From contig CAWFHL010000001.1 in assembly GCA_963815645.1 (NCBI GenBank), positions 372,001 through 436,000 on the forward strand: a DNA stretch of 64,000 nt, read 5' to 3'. The notes beneath the pieces are model-generated. The model saw only the letters and a list, made by a program, of their open reading frames with translations. It did no database searches and had not been told where the DNA came from. Made by a program: the position numbers and the translations under genes. This DNA is from JBBRHQ01 sp963815645 (lineage in GTDB: Bacteria > Actinomycetota > Thermoleophilia > Solirubrobacterales > 70-9). Positions 54,489-62,577 of the stretch are shown here, piece after piece. Within the stretch, counting starts at the first letter, position 1; the number at the start of each line of letters is the position of its first letter.

Positions 54489-55112
54489 ATGGCAGGGAAG
54501 CTGCGCGGGAAGCTCACCTACGCGAACGTGGTCGCGACCCTCGCGCTGTTCATAGCTCTTGGGGGCGGCGCCTACGCCGCCATCCACCTGAAGAAGAACA
54601 GCGTCGGTACGAGGCAGATCAAGAAGAACGCCGTGACGAGCTCGAAGATCATGAACGGTGCGGTGACCCAGACGAAGCTCAACGCCAGAGCCCAGGCGGC
54701 GCTCAAGGCCACTCCCAACGGCAGCGTCACGGCCGCCAACCTTTCCCCCGACCTGACGGCCTCCCTGACCGCGCATTGTCCGTCAGACCTGCGTCGGGCC
54801 GGGGGCATCTGCTTCGAGGACTCACTTCGCCCGGCCGCCACCTTCGCAAGCGCGCTTCAGGCATGCGCCTCAGCGGGGCGCTGGATGCCGAGTCTCGGCG
54901 AGCTCGTTCTTGTGTTCGACCATCTTGGGGCACCCCAGGGCTCCCAGTGGGTCGCAACGCAGTACGTCGATAGCAACGGGGCCAACACCTCATTCCTGGG
55001 AACCCTGCTTTCGGAGAATGCATCTCGCGAAATCGGGTTTGGCTACGACAGCGCCGACAGCGCGATACCCCATCCGCAGCCCTTTCGCTGCGTCACCTCG
55101 GTTACGAATTGA
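54489..55112 (+). CDS. Secreted protein with LTYANVVATLA leader, paralogue 1
   Basis: A 207-residue protein: MAGKLRGKLTYANVVATLAL then FIALGGGAYAA, the same leader as two other genes here. Lys/Asn-rich repeats follow (KKNSVGTRQIKKNAVTSSKI, then MNGAVTQTKLN). A C-terminal domain with four cysteines comes last (AHCPSDLRRAGGICFEDSLR, then ALQACASAGRWMPSLGELVL and FRCVTSVTN), similar to lectin-like or DUF1566-type folds ('CASAGxxxPSxxEL'). It is about 60 per cent like the gene at 58848-59468. Likely exported and surface-attached. Function unknown. Confidence 0.8.
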   Translation: MAGKLRGKLTYANVVATLALFIALGGGAYAAIHLKKNSVGTRQIKKNAVTSSKIMNGAVTQTKLNARAQAALKATPNGSVTAANLSPDLTASLTAHCPSDLRRAGGICFEDSLRPAATFASALQACASAGRWMPSLGELVLVFDHLGAPQGSQWVATQYVDSNGANTSFLGTLLSENASREIGFGYDSADSAIPHPQPFRCVTSVTN

Positions 55113-55159
55113 GGCCCCGCCTCCCTTAGAGATTGCTACCGATTCGCCCCCAGCTACCA

Positions 55160-55335
55160 CCCCGCTTGCCCCCGACGTCGGCGCTTCCTTGGGCAAGAGC
55201 CTCCGCGGGTTTAAGGATGCGCTCGAAGGAAAGGACGAGGCAGTAGACATCGAGCCCTCGGAGGCGGAAGTCGTTTCAGAGTCCGACGCGGTCCCGGAAG
55301 CGTCCGCCGAATCTGTCTCCAAGCCCAACGGGTGA
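55160..55335 (+). pseudogene. TatA/TatE C-terminal fragment
   Basis: The frame reads DVGASLGKSLRGFKDALEGK, then an acidic tail (DEAVDIEPSEAEVVSESDAV) to a stop at 55335. The pattern LGKxLRxFKxAL is the amphipathic helix of TatA proteins. The N-terminal membrane helix and the preceding PEL motif are missing; the sequence before it belongs to the end of the secreted protein gene. Likely a truncated gene copy. Confidence 0.5.
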
Positions 55336-55420
55336 ACCAGGCACCGGCTGCCGTCCGTGAGAGCTTGGGCCAGGACCGAGAAATCGAGCCATAGACGCCT
55401 GCCCCTTGTCCCACCTGAGC

Positions 55421-55426
55421 GATACT
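55421..55426 (+). promoter_or_regulatory. GATACT box, probable leaderless -10
   Basis: GATACT, nine bases (ccgcaggcg), ATG 55436. Same layout as at 18331 and 55936. Confidence 0.5.
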
Positions 55427-55435
55427 CCGCAGGCG

Positions 55436-55882
55436 ATGTCGCAGGAGAACGTGGAGACCGTGCGGCGTTTCTTGGAGGAGTTGCCTCCCGAAGGGCAGCC
55501 TCTTGAGCAGAACCTGGCGTGGATCACCGGGTTCTGGGAGTCCGACGGCGACTATTACCCGGTTCGGAAGTTCCCGGAGGCGAGGCCATGCCACGGACGC
55601 GAGGAGATCGCGCGATTCTTCACCGAGTACCGAGCGGCATGGCATTATCGATACGTCATCGAGGACGCGAGGGCGATTGCCGATGATCGTGTTCTTGTGA
55701 GGGGGCGCATATCAGCAGAGGGGACCGCAAGCGGCCTGGCGCTGGAAGGCGATATCTACCAGTGCTTCTGGCTCCGGCATGGACGATTCATCCGGGTCGA
55801 GGATCATCTGACCGCCAAGGGTGCGCTTCACGCGCTCGGCCTCAGGGGTGAAGCTCTCGAAGCCGACGGGCTTGAGGAGTAG
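55436..55882 (+). CDS. SnoaL-like (NTF2-fold) protein, intact copy
   Basis: A 148-residue protein from ATG 55436: SQENVETVRRFLEELPPEGQ, then ITGFWESDGDYYPVRKFPEA, RPCHGREEIARFFTEYRAAW, VRGRISAEGTASGLALEGDI and YQCFWLRHGRFIRVEDHLTA. It ends LEADGLEE. All parts of the fold are present in one frame, including HG...I..F and the FWLRxG...E strand. This is the best-preserved MSQENVE copy in the window. Its 3' region is also found, out of register, in the chimeric copy at 62716. Substrate unknown. Confidence 0.85.
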   Translation: MSQENVETVRRFLEELPPEGQPLEQNLAWITGFWESDGDYYPVRKFPEARPCHGREEIARFFTEYRAAWHYRYVIEDARAIADDRVLVRGRISAEGTASGLALEGDIYQCFWLRHGRFIRVEDHLTAKGALHALGLRGEALEADGLEE

Positions 55883-55935
55883 GGCGTTCTGACCAATCCG
55901 TAGCTCCTACTCGGCTAGATCACGGGCCAGAGCGA

Positions 55936-55941
55936 GATACT
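55936..55941 (+). promoter_or_regulatory. GATACT box before truncated SnoaL copy
   Basis: GATACT, nine bases (gcgcaggcg), ATG 55951. Confidence 0.4.
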
Positions 55942-55950
55942 GCGCAGGCG

Positions 55951-56150
55951 ATGTCGCAGGACAACAGGGACGCCTTCAACCGTGGAACCGACGCGTATAA
56001 CCGCCGAGACTTCGAGGCGTGGCTGGGCGGAACTCGACCCGGATGTGGAGTGGCAGTCGGCGCTTCCAATCCTGCTCACGGCGGGCGGAGGGGTATACCG
56101 CGGACACGTCATCCCCCGAACGGGCGATCAGCGAATCGGGTGAAATCGGG
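55951..56150 (+). pseudogene. Truncated SnoaL-like copy
   Basis: It starts SQDNRDAFNRGTDAYNRRDF, the family start with a deletion of the NVEVVR segment. A frame change leads to ELDPDVEWQSALPILLTAGG, then GVYRGHVIPRTG, and a stop. The second half of the fold is absent. It ends about 45 bases before the next gene's start. Confidence 0.6.
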
Positions 56151-56196
56151 CCGTCGGCCTAATAGGGTTGGCTCGACCGAGGAAAGGAGCGGACGG

Positions 56197-56634
56197 ATGA
56201 GGCACGCAGGCTTGGCAAGCGTCGGAGTCGCGGCGGTGGCACTGCTCGGAGCGGCAGGCGCGGCCGGACGTGGGCCAGCGCCGATCCCCACGAAGGTCCT
56301 TAGCGATTTTCACGGCAGCACTAACGGGCCAAACGAGTTCGTGCTGTCGGCCTCGGGGCCACTGCAGTCTCGGGTCGCGAAGTGCGAGGCCGGGAGGACG
56401 GTGAAGCTCTTCTTCAGGACCGCGGGCGGCGCCAGGAGGCTCGTCGATGTCGACAGGTCGAGTCGAAGCGGAGAGTGGGGAGTCTTCGGAAGGGCGTCCT
56501 TTATGCCGACGGCGTTCATCGTGGAGGTGACCAGAGCACACGTACAGTTCCATCACCGGCGACGGACTTGCGGCGCCAATCGCCTGGTTGTACCGGTGCA
56601 GACCATCCTGCAGCCCAGGGCTTGGGCTCCCTAG
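56197..56634 (+). CDS. Exported hypothetical protein
   Basis: ATG 56197 follows GGAAAGGAGC by a few bases. The signal peptide is RHAGLASVGVAAVALLGAAG with an Ala-x-Ala-like end. The mature part (VLSDFHGSTNGPNEFVLSAS, then SRVAKCEAGRTVKLFFRTAG, GARRLVDVDRSSRSGEWGVF and FHHRRRTCGANRLVVPVQTI) is a beta-sandwich-like domain with two cysteines likely in a disulfide. About 145 residues. This style ('CxxGRxVxLxR.....xxxxDxSxxxGxW') is common among secreted proteins of Thermoleophilia. Function unknown. Confidence 0.7.
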   Translation: MRHAGLASVGVAAVALLGAAGAAGRGPAPIPTKVLSDFHGSTNGPNEFVLSASGPLQSRVAKCEAGRTVKLFFRTAGGARRLVDVDRSSRSGEWGVFGRASFMPTAFIVEVTRAHVQFHHRRRTCGANRLVVPVQTILQPRAWAP

Positions 56635-57023
56635 CAGAGGAGCCTTTTGCGGCTGGCGCAACCTATGTGCGCCGGTCCGGTCCTCGCCGCTCCAGCAGGT
56701 GGCCGCGGCTGATCACCCGCCGCAGGGCCGTTTGCCCGCTTCTTCTGCCAGGTGACCTTGCACTTGGACGAGGGGACCGGGGTGCACCTCCTGACCCGGA
56801 CGTGGACGACGCGGCCGTGGCGGCGGACGATCTGGCCGTGCCTCACCTTCTTCTCGCGGAAGGTCTGACAGCTTCTGATCGTCCTGGGCCGGCGAGAGGG
56901 CGTTCGGGCGAGCTGGGAGGCGTGGGCCGTCGCGGCTCCGCCCGAGGGCAGGAGCAAAGCGGCGGTGAGCCCGACCAGGACGCCGCCGGATAGCCCGAGC
57001 GGCCTGCAGTCAGGGACCCGCAC
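56631..57023 (-). CDS. Exported small basic protein, unknown function
   Basis: A 130-residue frame with a signal peptide (GLSGGVLVGLTAALLLPSGG, then AATAHAS), followed by a basic stretch (RPRTIRSCQTFREKKVRHGQ, then IVRRHGRVVHVRVRRCTPVP) with cysteines SCQ, RRC and SKCKV. The last 30 residues are low complexity and may not be native. It overlaps the stop of the convergent exported protein by four bases. It could be a short surface or wall-binding protein. No family recognised. Confidence 0.5.
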   Translation of the reverse strand: MRVPDCRPLGLSGGVLVGLTAALLLPSGGAATAHASQLARTPSRRPRTIRSCQTFREKKVRHGQIVRRHGRVVHVRVRRCTPVPSSKCKVTWQKKRANGPAAGDQPRPPAGAARTGPAHIGCASRKRLLC

Positions 57024-57032
57024 CCGCCGCCC

Positions 57033-58544
57033 TCAGTGTCCGCGCTTCGGCTTGTGTTTGACCAGATGCACCGATTCGCTCTTTGAGTGCGCCGCCCCGC
57101 CGCTCGGGGTGTAGGTGACGCTCACCTTGACCTTGGCCTTGCCGTGCTTGGAGAGCTTGCGCTTGGTCGCGCCGATCGGCCTGATCGCCAACCGAGCCAG
57201 CGAGCCTGCTGGCCTCGCAACCGAGGACCGCACGCTGGCCACGCCCCTGCCCTTCAGGGCGAGCCTCCCCGGGCCCGGCACCGTCACCCTCAGGGTCGCC
57301 GTGCCCCGGCGCCTGTTGAGCCTTGGCCTGCCTTTGAAGGAGAACGAGTTGTTGGGGGGCCGGGCGCTCCCCTCGCGCATCTTGCAGGCCCCGTCCTTGT
57401 TGCTCCAGTTGCTCTGGGTGTAGTAGCGGTGGCCGTTGATCAGCTGGTCATAGAGGGTTCCCTTGGTGGCGCTTCCACCCAGCACCGGCAGGAAGGCTTT
57501 GGGGTCGTGGTTCAGGCCAGCGGGTCCAGCGTCCTGGCACTTGTCGGATACTTCGCTGTAGCCGCTCAGCCATGCCTGGTGGCTGCTCGGGTCGGTGAAG
57601 GGCGAGCCGACCAGCGGGTCGGTGATTGTCTCGCTCAGCTCGTGGCTGATCATGTTGATCGCGACGTCGGCGAGGTCGCCGTTTGGCTCCTGGACGCGGG
57701 TGCCGCCGTCGTTGTGGCCGCAGTGCTCGGCAAAGCTCCGGCTCGGCGTGCCGCTGGTCGGAATCACCGCGTAGAGCTTCGCCTGCTTGCCCGCCCCGAC
57801 GTGGTTGTGATAAGCGCACCAGATCGTGTTGCAGGTGCCAGTTGGACCACAGACGGGGACGCCGTCCGGCGTGATGATGAAATAGACGCTCGACATCCCG
57901 GTGGGCAGGTGATGGGAGGAGATGAAGCGCGATAGCTCGGTCGTTGTCTGGGCATCCTCCAGACAGTGGGTGCCGGCCGGCCATTGGGGAAAGGTGTAAG
58001 CCTGCGCCAGGCAGTTGGGGTCGTTCGCCGGGTAGGCGTGGGTGTCGGTGAAGGCGCCGCCGAAGCGCTGCCTATAGGCGGCGTGGCCGCTGGAGTCGGT
58101 GTACTGGCTTAAGACGCTGTAGACGTTGCTCCGGCTGCCGCTGTCGTGAGCGACGTCCTTCAGGTAGCGGGTGATCAGGCTCTTCGTCTTCGCCTGGAGC
58201 TTGCCACCGGGGTCCCAGAAGATCGGGTAGGTGGTCTCGCTGTGCATCACCGGCCCGCCGCGATTGATCATGTTGCCCTCGTTGTCGAGATACTTGCGGG
58301 CCGCGACCTCGGTCGGGATCGGGTCGACCGGCGTGGGACGGGGGCGTCGGGCTCGCGAGCGGGCGGGCCGCGCCGCGGCGGCCGGAGCGGGGGCAAGTGC
58401 TGCGACGCCGAGGAGCGAGACCAAGACCGCGACCCCCGTGCTTAAGCCAGCCGCGCGGGAAGCCGCAGACGAGGCTCGGGCACGACGAGGCGGGCGTCTG
58501 GGTGAACGGTCCTTGACCCTGCTCTGGCGTAGATTCACTGCCAC
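57033..58544 (-). CDS. Secreted EXORDIUM-like protein with C-terminal basic beta-domain
   Basis: A 503-residue protein. Signal region GVAVLVSLLGVAALAPAPAA is preceded by a basic N-terminus. The main domain resembles phosphate-induced/EXORDIUM proteins: GGPVMHSETTYPIFWDPGGK, YLKDVAHDSGSRSNVYSVLS, QYTDSSGHA, YAVIP and INMISHELSETITDPLVGSP. The last has an HExxE motif like a metalloprotease site. A 100-residue basic beta-rich tail (FSFKGRPRLNRRRGTATLRV, then GPGRLALKGRGVASVRSSVA) ends GGAAHSKSESVHLVKHKPKR. It is exported and probably surface-bound. Enzymatic activity is uncertain. Confidence 0.72.
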   Translation of the reverse strand: MAVNLRQSRVKDRSPRRPPRRARASSAASRAAGLSTGVAVLVSLLGVAALAPAPAAAARPARSRARRPRPTPVDPIPTEVAARKYLDNEGNMINRGGPVMHSETTYPIFWDPGGKLQAKTKSLITRYLKDVAHDSGSRSNVYSVLSQYTDSSGHAAYRQRFGGAFTDTHAYPANDPNCLAQAYTFPQWPAGTHCLEDAQTTTELSRFISSHHLPTGMSSVYFIITPDGVPVCGPTGTCNTIWCAYHNHVGAGKQAKLYAVIPTSGTPSRSFAEHCGHNDGGTRVQEPNGDLADVAINMISHELSETITDPLVGSPFTDPSSHQAWLSGYSEVSDKCQDAGPAGLNHDPKAFLPVLGGSATKGTLYDQLINGHRYYTQSNWSNKDGACKMREGSARPPNNSFSFKGRPRLNRRRGTATLRVTVPGPGRLALKGRGVASVRSSVARPAGSLARLAIRPIGATKRKLSKHGKAKVKVSVTYTPSGGAAHSKSESVHLVKHKPKRGH

Positions 58545-58685
58545 TTCCCGTTGCGAGTCCGACGCGAGGACGGACGATCGCCTCCGACTCCGCAGGCTAG
58601 GCGCTCTCCAGCGCCTGTCAATGCCCTGACCACGATCCCGTCCGAATCCTGACCTTGCAACCGCCGCCGGGCGGATCGGGCCCGG

Positions 58686-58850
58686 GCCATGGTCAGGGAG
58701 ATCGCTCTCGGCTGTGGGGGCGGGGAGGGGAGCCCCACGCCTGGCTGGTAGCCACTACTTAGATAAGCCCGCCAGCCGCAAGTCCCCAAACAAACGCGCC
58801 TCGGGCTGTGCCGGTCAGAGGCATCATCAGGAGAACCGCCCGCCGGCTCA
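58686..58850 (+). repeat. Dispersed repeat, copy 2 (about 165 bases)
   Basis: It begins gggccatggtcagggagatc and matches 18149 onward: nearly identical for about 60 bases, then partly conserved to about 58845. It sits between the EXORDIUM-like gene and the second LTYANV paralogue. Confidence 0.75.
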
Positions 58851-59468
58851 GTTCGTCGCCGTGGTCACGCAGCGAAAGGGAATGGAGCTTCCGGGCAGAC
58901 CCGCATATCCGAATGACAGCTGGCGAGACGCGTCTTCACTGACATAGGAAGCCAAGAAGACGGGACCCGATCCCGGATCGCGCACGTCCGTGTACTGCGT
59001 CGATACCCATTCGTAAGTTTGGGGTGCCCCGAGATGCTCGAAGGCAAGTACGAGCTCAGCGTCGCTGGGCAGACGCAACCCCGCGCTGGCGCAGGCCTTG
59101 AGCGCCTTGTCGTATTGGGCTGAGTTACGCAAATTGGCATCGAAGCAGAGGTCGGCTGCCCTGCGCATCCCCGACGGGCAGCGCAGCGTCAGGGACGCCT
59201 TCAGCTCCGGGGAAAGGTCGGCAGCCGTGACGCTGCCGTTGGGAATGGTCTTGAGTGCGGCCTGGGCACTGGTGCTGATCTTCCGCTGGGTCACCGCACC
59301 GTTCCTGATCTTCGGGCTCGTCACCGCGTTCTTCTTGATCTGCCTCGTCCCGACGCTGTTCTTGGAGAGGTGGGTGGCCGCGTATGACGCCCCTCCAAGA
59401 GCGATGAAGACTGCGACGGTTGCCATCACGTTCGCGTAGGTGAGCTTCCCGCGTAGCTTCCCTGCCAT
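58848..59468 (-). CDS. Secreted protein with LTYANV leader, paralogue 2
   Basis: A 206-residue protein, clearly a paralogue of the 54489 gene but on the other strand. It reads MAGKLRGKLTYANVMATVAV then FIALGGASYAATHL, SKNSVGTRQIKKNAVTSPKI, then RNGAVTQRKIS, LRCPSGMRRAADLCFDANLR, ALKACASAGLRLPSDAELVL and FRCVTTATN. Four cysteines align with those of paralogue 1. GGGGGGCTT precedes the ATG. Differences are spread along the whole chain, so the duplication is not recent. Likely exported; function unknown. Confidence 0.8.
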   Translation of the reverse strand: MAGKLRGKLTYANVMATVAVFIALGGASYAATHLSKNSVGTRQIKKNAVTSPKIRNGAVTQRKISTSAQAALKTIPNGSVTAADLSPELKASLTLRCPSGMRRAADLCFDANLRNSAQYDKALKACASAGLRLPSDAELVLAFEHLGAPQTYEWVSTQYTDVRDPGSGPVFLASYVSEDASRQLSFGYAGLPGSSIPFRCVTTATN

Positions 59469-59572
59469 AAGCCCCCCGATGGGTTGAGCTGGTCCGTTCA
59501 GCGACCTTACGCCCGGCGGAGAAGGTGCGCAAGGGCGCCAGGGTCGGCCTCGTCCTCGGCTTCGACCTCAGC

Positions 59573-59591
59573 GATACTGGGCAGGACGATG
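59573..59591 (+). promoter_or_regulatory. GATACT box with a residual SnoaL start
   Basis: GATACT (59573-59578), ten bases, then ATG 59589 of a short frame SEWRLEAILSARGRD. That frame does not continue as a SnoaL protein, so the box now probably drives the next copy at 59635. Confidence 0.4.
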
Positions 59592-59634
59592 TCCGAGTGG
59601 CGGCTCGAGGCGATCCTTTCTGCAAGGGGGCGCG

Positions 59635-60036
59635 ATGACCATGGACCGAGAAACAGCGGCGGCGTTTGTTGAGGCTTATGGACGCGCCTGGGAGAGTTGG
59701 GATTTTTCGGGGTTCGCGGATCTGTTCAGCGACCAGGTCGTCTACGTCGCCCACCCAACACGGGAAACGGTGGTGGGGAAGGAGGCGCTCGAACGCTACC
59801 TTCGGAAAGAGGCAGTCGAGCAAGGCGAGGTGAGCGTGCGCATGGGCGAGCCTGTGATCGAAGGTGATCGCGTCGCCGCCGAGTTTTGGGTTACGGCGAC
59901 GAGTGAAGGTCAGCCGGCGACGATCACTGGATGCCTTATAGCTCGACTTGCGTCGGACGGGCGATGTGCCAGCTTCCGCGAATACTGGTTCGACGAGGAG
60001 GGACACGCCAGCGCATTCGAAGGGTGGGGCGTGTAG
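59635..60036 (+). CDS. SnoaL-like (NTF2-fold) protein
   Basis: A 133-residue intact frame: TMDRETAAAFVEAYGRAWES, then WDFSGFADLFSDQVVYVAHP, TRETVVGKEALERYLRKEAV, EPVIEGDRVAAEFWVTATSE and RCASFREYWFDEEGHASAFE. The cone fold with D...HP....G...I..Y and EFWV...FREYW strands is complete. It differs from MSQENVE copies at the start and is more like general SnoaL_2 members. Its stop TAG lies three bases before the next copy (TAGGCGATG), so they form a tandem unit. Confidence 0.78.
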   Translation: MTMDRETAAAFVEAYGRAWESWDFSGFADLFSDQVVYVAHPTRETVVGKEALERYLRKEAVEQGEVSVRMGEPVIEGDRVAAEFWVTATSEGQPATITGCLIARLASDGRCASFREYWFDEEGHASAFEGWGV

Positions 60037-60039
60037 GCG

Positions 60040-60440
60040 ATGTCGCAGGAGAACGTGGAGGTCGTGCGGAAGTCCAACGATGCCTTCAACCGGCGCGACA
60101 AGGCTGCGTGGCTCGCCGACGTTGATGCGGGGAACGAAGTCTTTCCCCCGAAGGAGTGGCCCGAGAACGCCCGATCCGGGGAGCCGAAGCCAGTTGGGAC
60201 TTCTACGTCGAGAATGCCGGGGCGTTCGATGAGGGCTCCTTTGAACTGGCGGAAATCTTCGACGCCGGTGCCGACAAGGTCGTGGCGAACCAGCGCCGAG
60301 AGATGCGGGGCAAGGCAAGTGGCGCAGTCATCGTCTATGACTTCTGGGTCGTGATCACGTTCCGCGCGGGGAAGCAGGTTCGTTGGGAATGGTTCGCCGA
60401 TCGAGCCGATGCCCTGCAAGCCGCCGGGCTGTCGGAGTAG
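60040..60440 (+). CDS. SnoaL-like (NTF2-fold) protein, one frame change
   Basis: ATG 60040 gives SQENVEVVRKSNDAFNRRDK. Near 60185 the frame changes to WDFYVENAGAFDEGSFELAE, then IFDAGADKVVANQRREMRGK and VVITFRAGKQVRWEWFADRA, ending ALQAAGLSE. About 133 residues together, so a single indel could restore it. It is followed after four bases by another MSQENVE start (60445). Confidence 0.7.
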
Positions 60441-60444
60441 CGCG

Positions 60445-60690
60445 ATGTCGCAGGAGAATGTGGAGATAGTCCGTCGTGGGCTGTGAGGCGCTCGCAGAAC
60501 GCGGACTTCCGACTTCGATTTCCTCGAACCCAAGATCGAGTAACGACGGTCCGGGTTCGGCGTCGGATGGTCAGCGAAGTGGCCGATCTGTTCAGCCCTC
60601 GCCCGTGGTGCTCGCGGTGTGAGAGCCTCGCCTGGCCCGCCGGCGATGCCTCACGACGCGACACTTTCCGGGAGACTGAGTCCTAGGAGC
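60445..60690 (+). pseudogene. Truncated SnoaL-like start
   Basis: MSQENVEIVRRGL then stop. Allowing frame changes, a few more residues resemble the family (EALAERG, DFLEPKIE, SGFGV) up to about 60570. The remainder to 60690 is unrecognisable. It is a decayed 5' fragment. Confidence 0.5.
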
Positions 60691-60758
60691 GCTGCCGCCG
60701 CCGAGTCAGCGAGGTGCGGCGGAGGCGGCCACTGCCCCAACGGATAAGAGAGGACCAG

Positions 60759-60983
60759 ATGGCATCAGAAGAAGAGTCCGTGCTACGCGCAAGCGTCGGC
60801 GATCGCTTGGTCGTCAGAGGACACCATCAGGGTGAGCCGACGCGGGATGGGGAGATCCTCAAGGTGCTGGGCGACGACGGAGCGCCACCCTATCTGGTGC
60901 GCTGGGAAGACGGCCATGAGTCCGAGGTCTTTCCCGGCTCGGACATGTTCGTCCAGCACTTCGAGGGCGCTGATGATCGCTAG
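60759..60983 (+). CDS. DUF1918 domain protein
   Basis: A 74-residue protein from ATG 60759, with AGAGGA five bases upstream. It reads LRASVGDRLVVRGHHQGEPT, then RDGEILKVLGDDGAPPYLVR and WEDGHESEVFPGSDMFVQHF. This matches the small DUF1918 SH3-like fold (VGDRxVV...G.p.RdGeI.ev.g.dG.PPYxVRW.DGhe...FPG.D). The family is found almost only in actinobacteria; its role is not known. Confidence 0.92.
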   Translation: MASEEESVLRASVGDRLVVRGHHQGEPTRDGEILKVLGDDGAPPYLVRWEDGHESEVFPGSDMFVQHFEGADDR

Positions 60984-61734
60984 TCCCCCGCTCTGAGATT
61001 GCCCGAGGAACTCGACCGCGAGAACGGCCACTAGGCCGCCAGTCTCTCTAGGGGTGGTGATGTGCTTGGCGTGCCATCTCATCCCCCGGGGCCACGGCCA
61101 ACCTCGCCAACGCGCCGGCCGCGAGCGAGTCTCGACCTAGACGCTCAAGCCACTGACCGCGTCCACGTCGAGCTGCTCGGGGAAACCTGGATCGAGCCCG
61201 TCATCCGCGAAACCGCGATTGCCGGTCGCGGCGAGAGCCTCCGTCCGATCCTTCGCCGCGAACCGCTTGAACAAGCTGAAAACATAAACGTCAGGAGGTC
61301 CCCCAGCGTCTTTTGCTTAGGCCTATCCCCGTGCCTGAGTGGCGCCGGTAGGACCTTGGTCAACCCACTATCGGGCAAGGATCGGCCGCTGCCCCCTTTC
61401 GGGGCATGAAACTGCCCCCCGAAGGCTGACGCCCGGATCCCGGCCTACGGTCGGGCCACCGGAACAGGCCGAGTACGGCGCGAAGTCGGTCAGCAACTCG
61501 AAGTAGGGCTCAACAGCTTCCCGCTCGGTGCCTCCGTGGCGCGACGACGTCCGCTTTTCACGCCAGCCACCCGGTCGTCGGCGATCCGGAACCGAGCTTC
61601 GAGGCGATGGAGCTGGCGGCCGACGCTGGCCTCACCGTCGTCACCTCAGCGCCGTGGGTGCATCACCCAAAGGTCGCACCGCTTGTTCGATCGCTTAGGC
61701 CAGCCGGCGTGCAATGTCTGTCAGGCTGGGAGCG
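60984..61734. other. Gap of about 750 bases, no intact gene
   Basis: It contains frames without recognisable domains. At 61540-61720 a plus-strand stretch (DPEPSFEAMELAADAGLTVV, then PKVAPLVRSLRPAG) looks coding but is short and unassigned. The bases at about 61301-61322 resemble 50075-50110. Probably decayed accessory sequence. Confidence 0.35.
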
Positions 61735-62520
61735 ATGTCGCCTCTATCGGAGCTTGGCGGAAAGCGACTGCCGTTCCTGCGCTGGTCGATGTTGCGCATG
61801 CTGCTGGGCATGCGGCGCCTGACGACCGACTGGCAGGTGGGCGACGGGCGGGAGCTGGCACTTGCCCGATACGTCGAGGCCGAGGCCCAGCGGGGCGACC
61901 TCGACGACGTGATTCGCGGCGTCGATGAGTTCGCGTACCACCGCAGCTTCCTGATCAATGTGGGCGACGAGAAAGGCGAGATCCTTGACGCCGCGATCCG
62001 GCGGGCCCAGCCGCGCCAATTGCTCGAGCTGGGCACCTACTGTGGCTACAGCGCCCTGCGTATCGCGCGGGTGATGCCAGAAGGGGCGCGGCTCGTGTCA
62101 ATCGAGTTCAACGCCGAGAACGCGGCGATCGCACGCCGCATCTGGGACCACGCCGGCATCGGTGAGGAGTTGACGGTGCTCGTCGGGACACTCGGCGATG
62201 GCGGTGCCACGATCGCAGAGCTCGAGTCTGAGCATGGCTTCGCCAGTGGATCGCTGGACTTCGTCTTCATCGACCACGACAAGTCTGCCTATCTGCCCGA
62301 CCTGAGGCGGATCCTGGACCGGGGCTGGCTTCATCCCGGCTCGGCGGTCCTCGCCGACAACATCAAGCGGCCTGGGGTGCCCGACTACCGGGAGTTCATG
62401 CAGGGTGAGGAAGGCCGCGTTTGGCGGACCATCGGGCATGAAACCCACGTCGAGTACCAGTCTTTGCTCAAGGACCTGATGCTCGAATCGGAGTATCTGG
62501 GACGCCGGCGAGGCACATAG
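61735..62520 (+). CDS. Class I SAM-dependent O-methyltransferase (COMT-like)
   Basis: ATG 61735 follows GGGAG by five bases. The 261-residue protein has an N-terminal helix pair, HRSFLINVGDEKGEILDAAI, and the SAM-binding motif LLELGTYCGYSALRIARVMP. LVSIEFNAENAAIARRIWDH then AG is the motif II acidic turn. Next are SLDFVFIDHDKSAYLPDLRR and VLADNIKRPGVPDYREFM, with the metal-binding Asp/Asn set of catechol-type O-methyltransferases. It likely methylates a hydroxyl group of a small aromatic or sugar acceptor. No operon partner. Confidence 0.88.
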   Translation: MSPLSELGGKRLPFLRWSMLRMLLGMRRLTTDWQVGDGRELALARYVEAEAQRGDLDDVIRGVDEFAYHRSFLINVGDEKGEILDAAIRRAQPRQLLELGTYCGYSALRIARVMPEGARLVSIEFNAENAAIARRIWDHAGIGEELTVLVGTLGDGGATIAELESEHGFASGSLDFVFIDHDKSAYLPDLRRILDRGWLHPGSAVLADNIKRPGVPDYREFMQGEEGRVWRTIGHETHVEYQSLLKDLMLESEYLGRRRGT

Positions 62521-62577
62521 CTCTCTGACCTCTATACCTCGGCCATGACGCCAGTGGCCTAGAACCCCGGATGAAGT

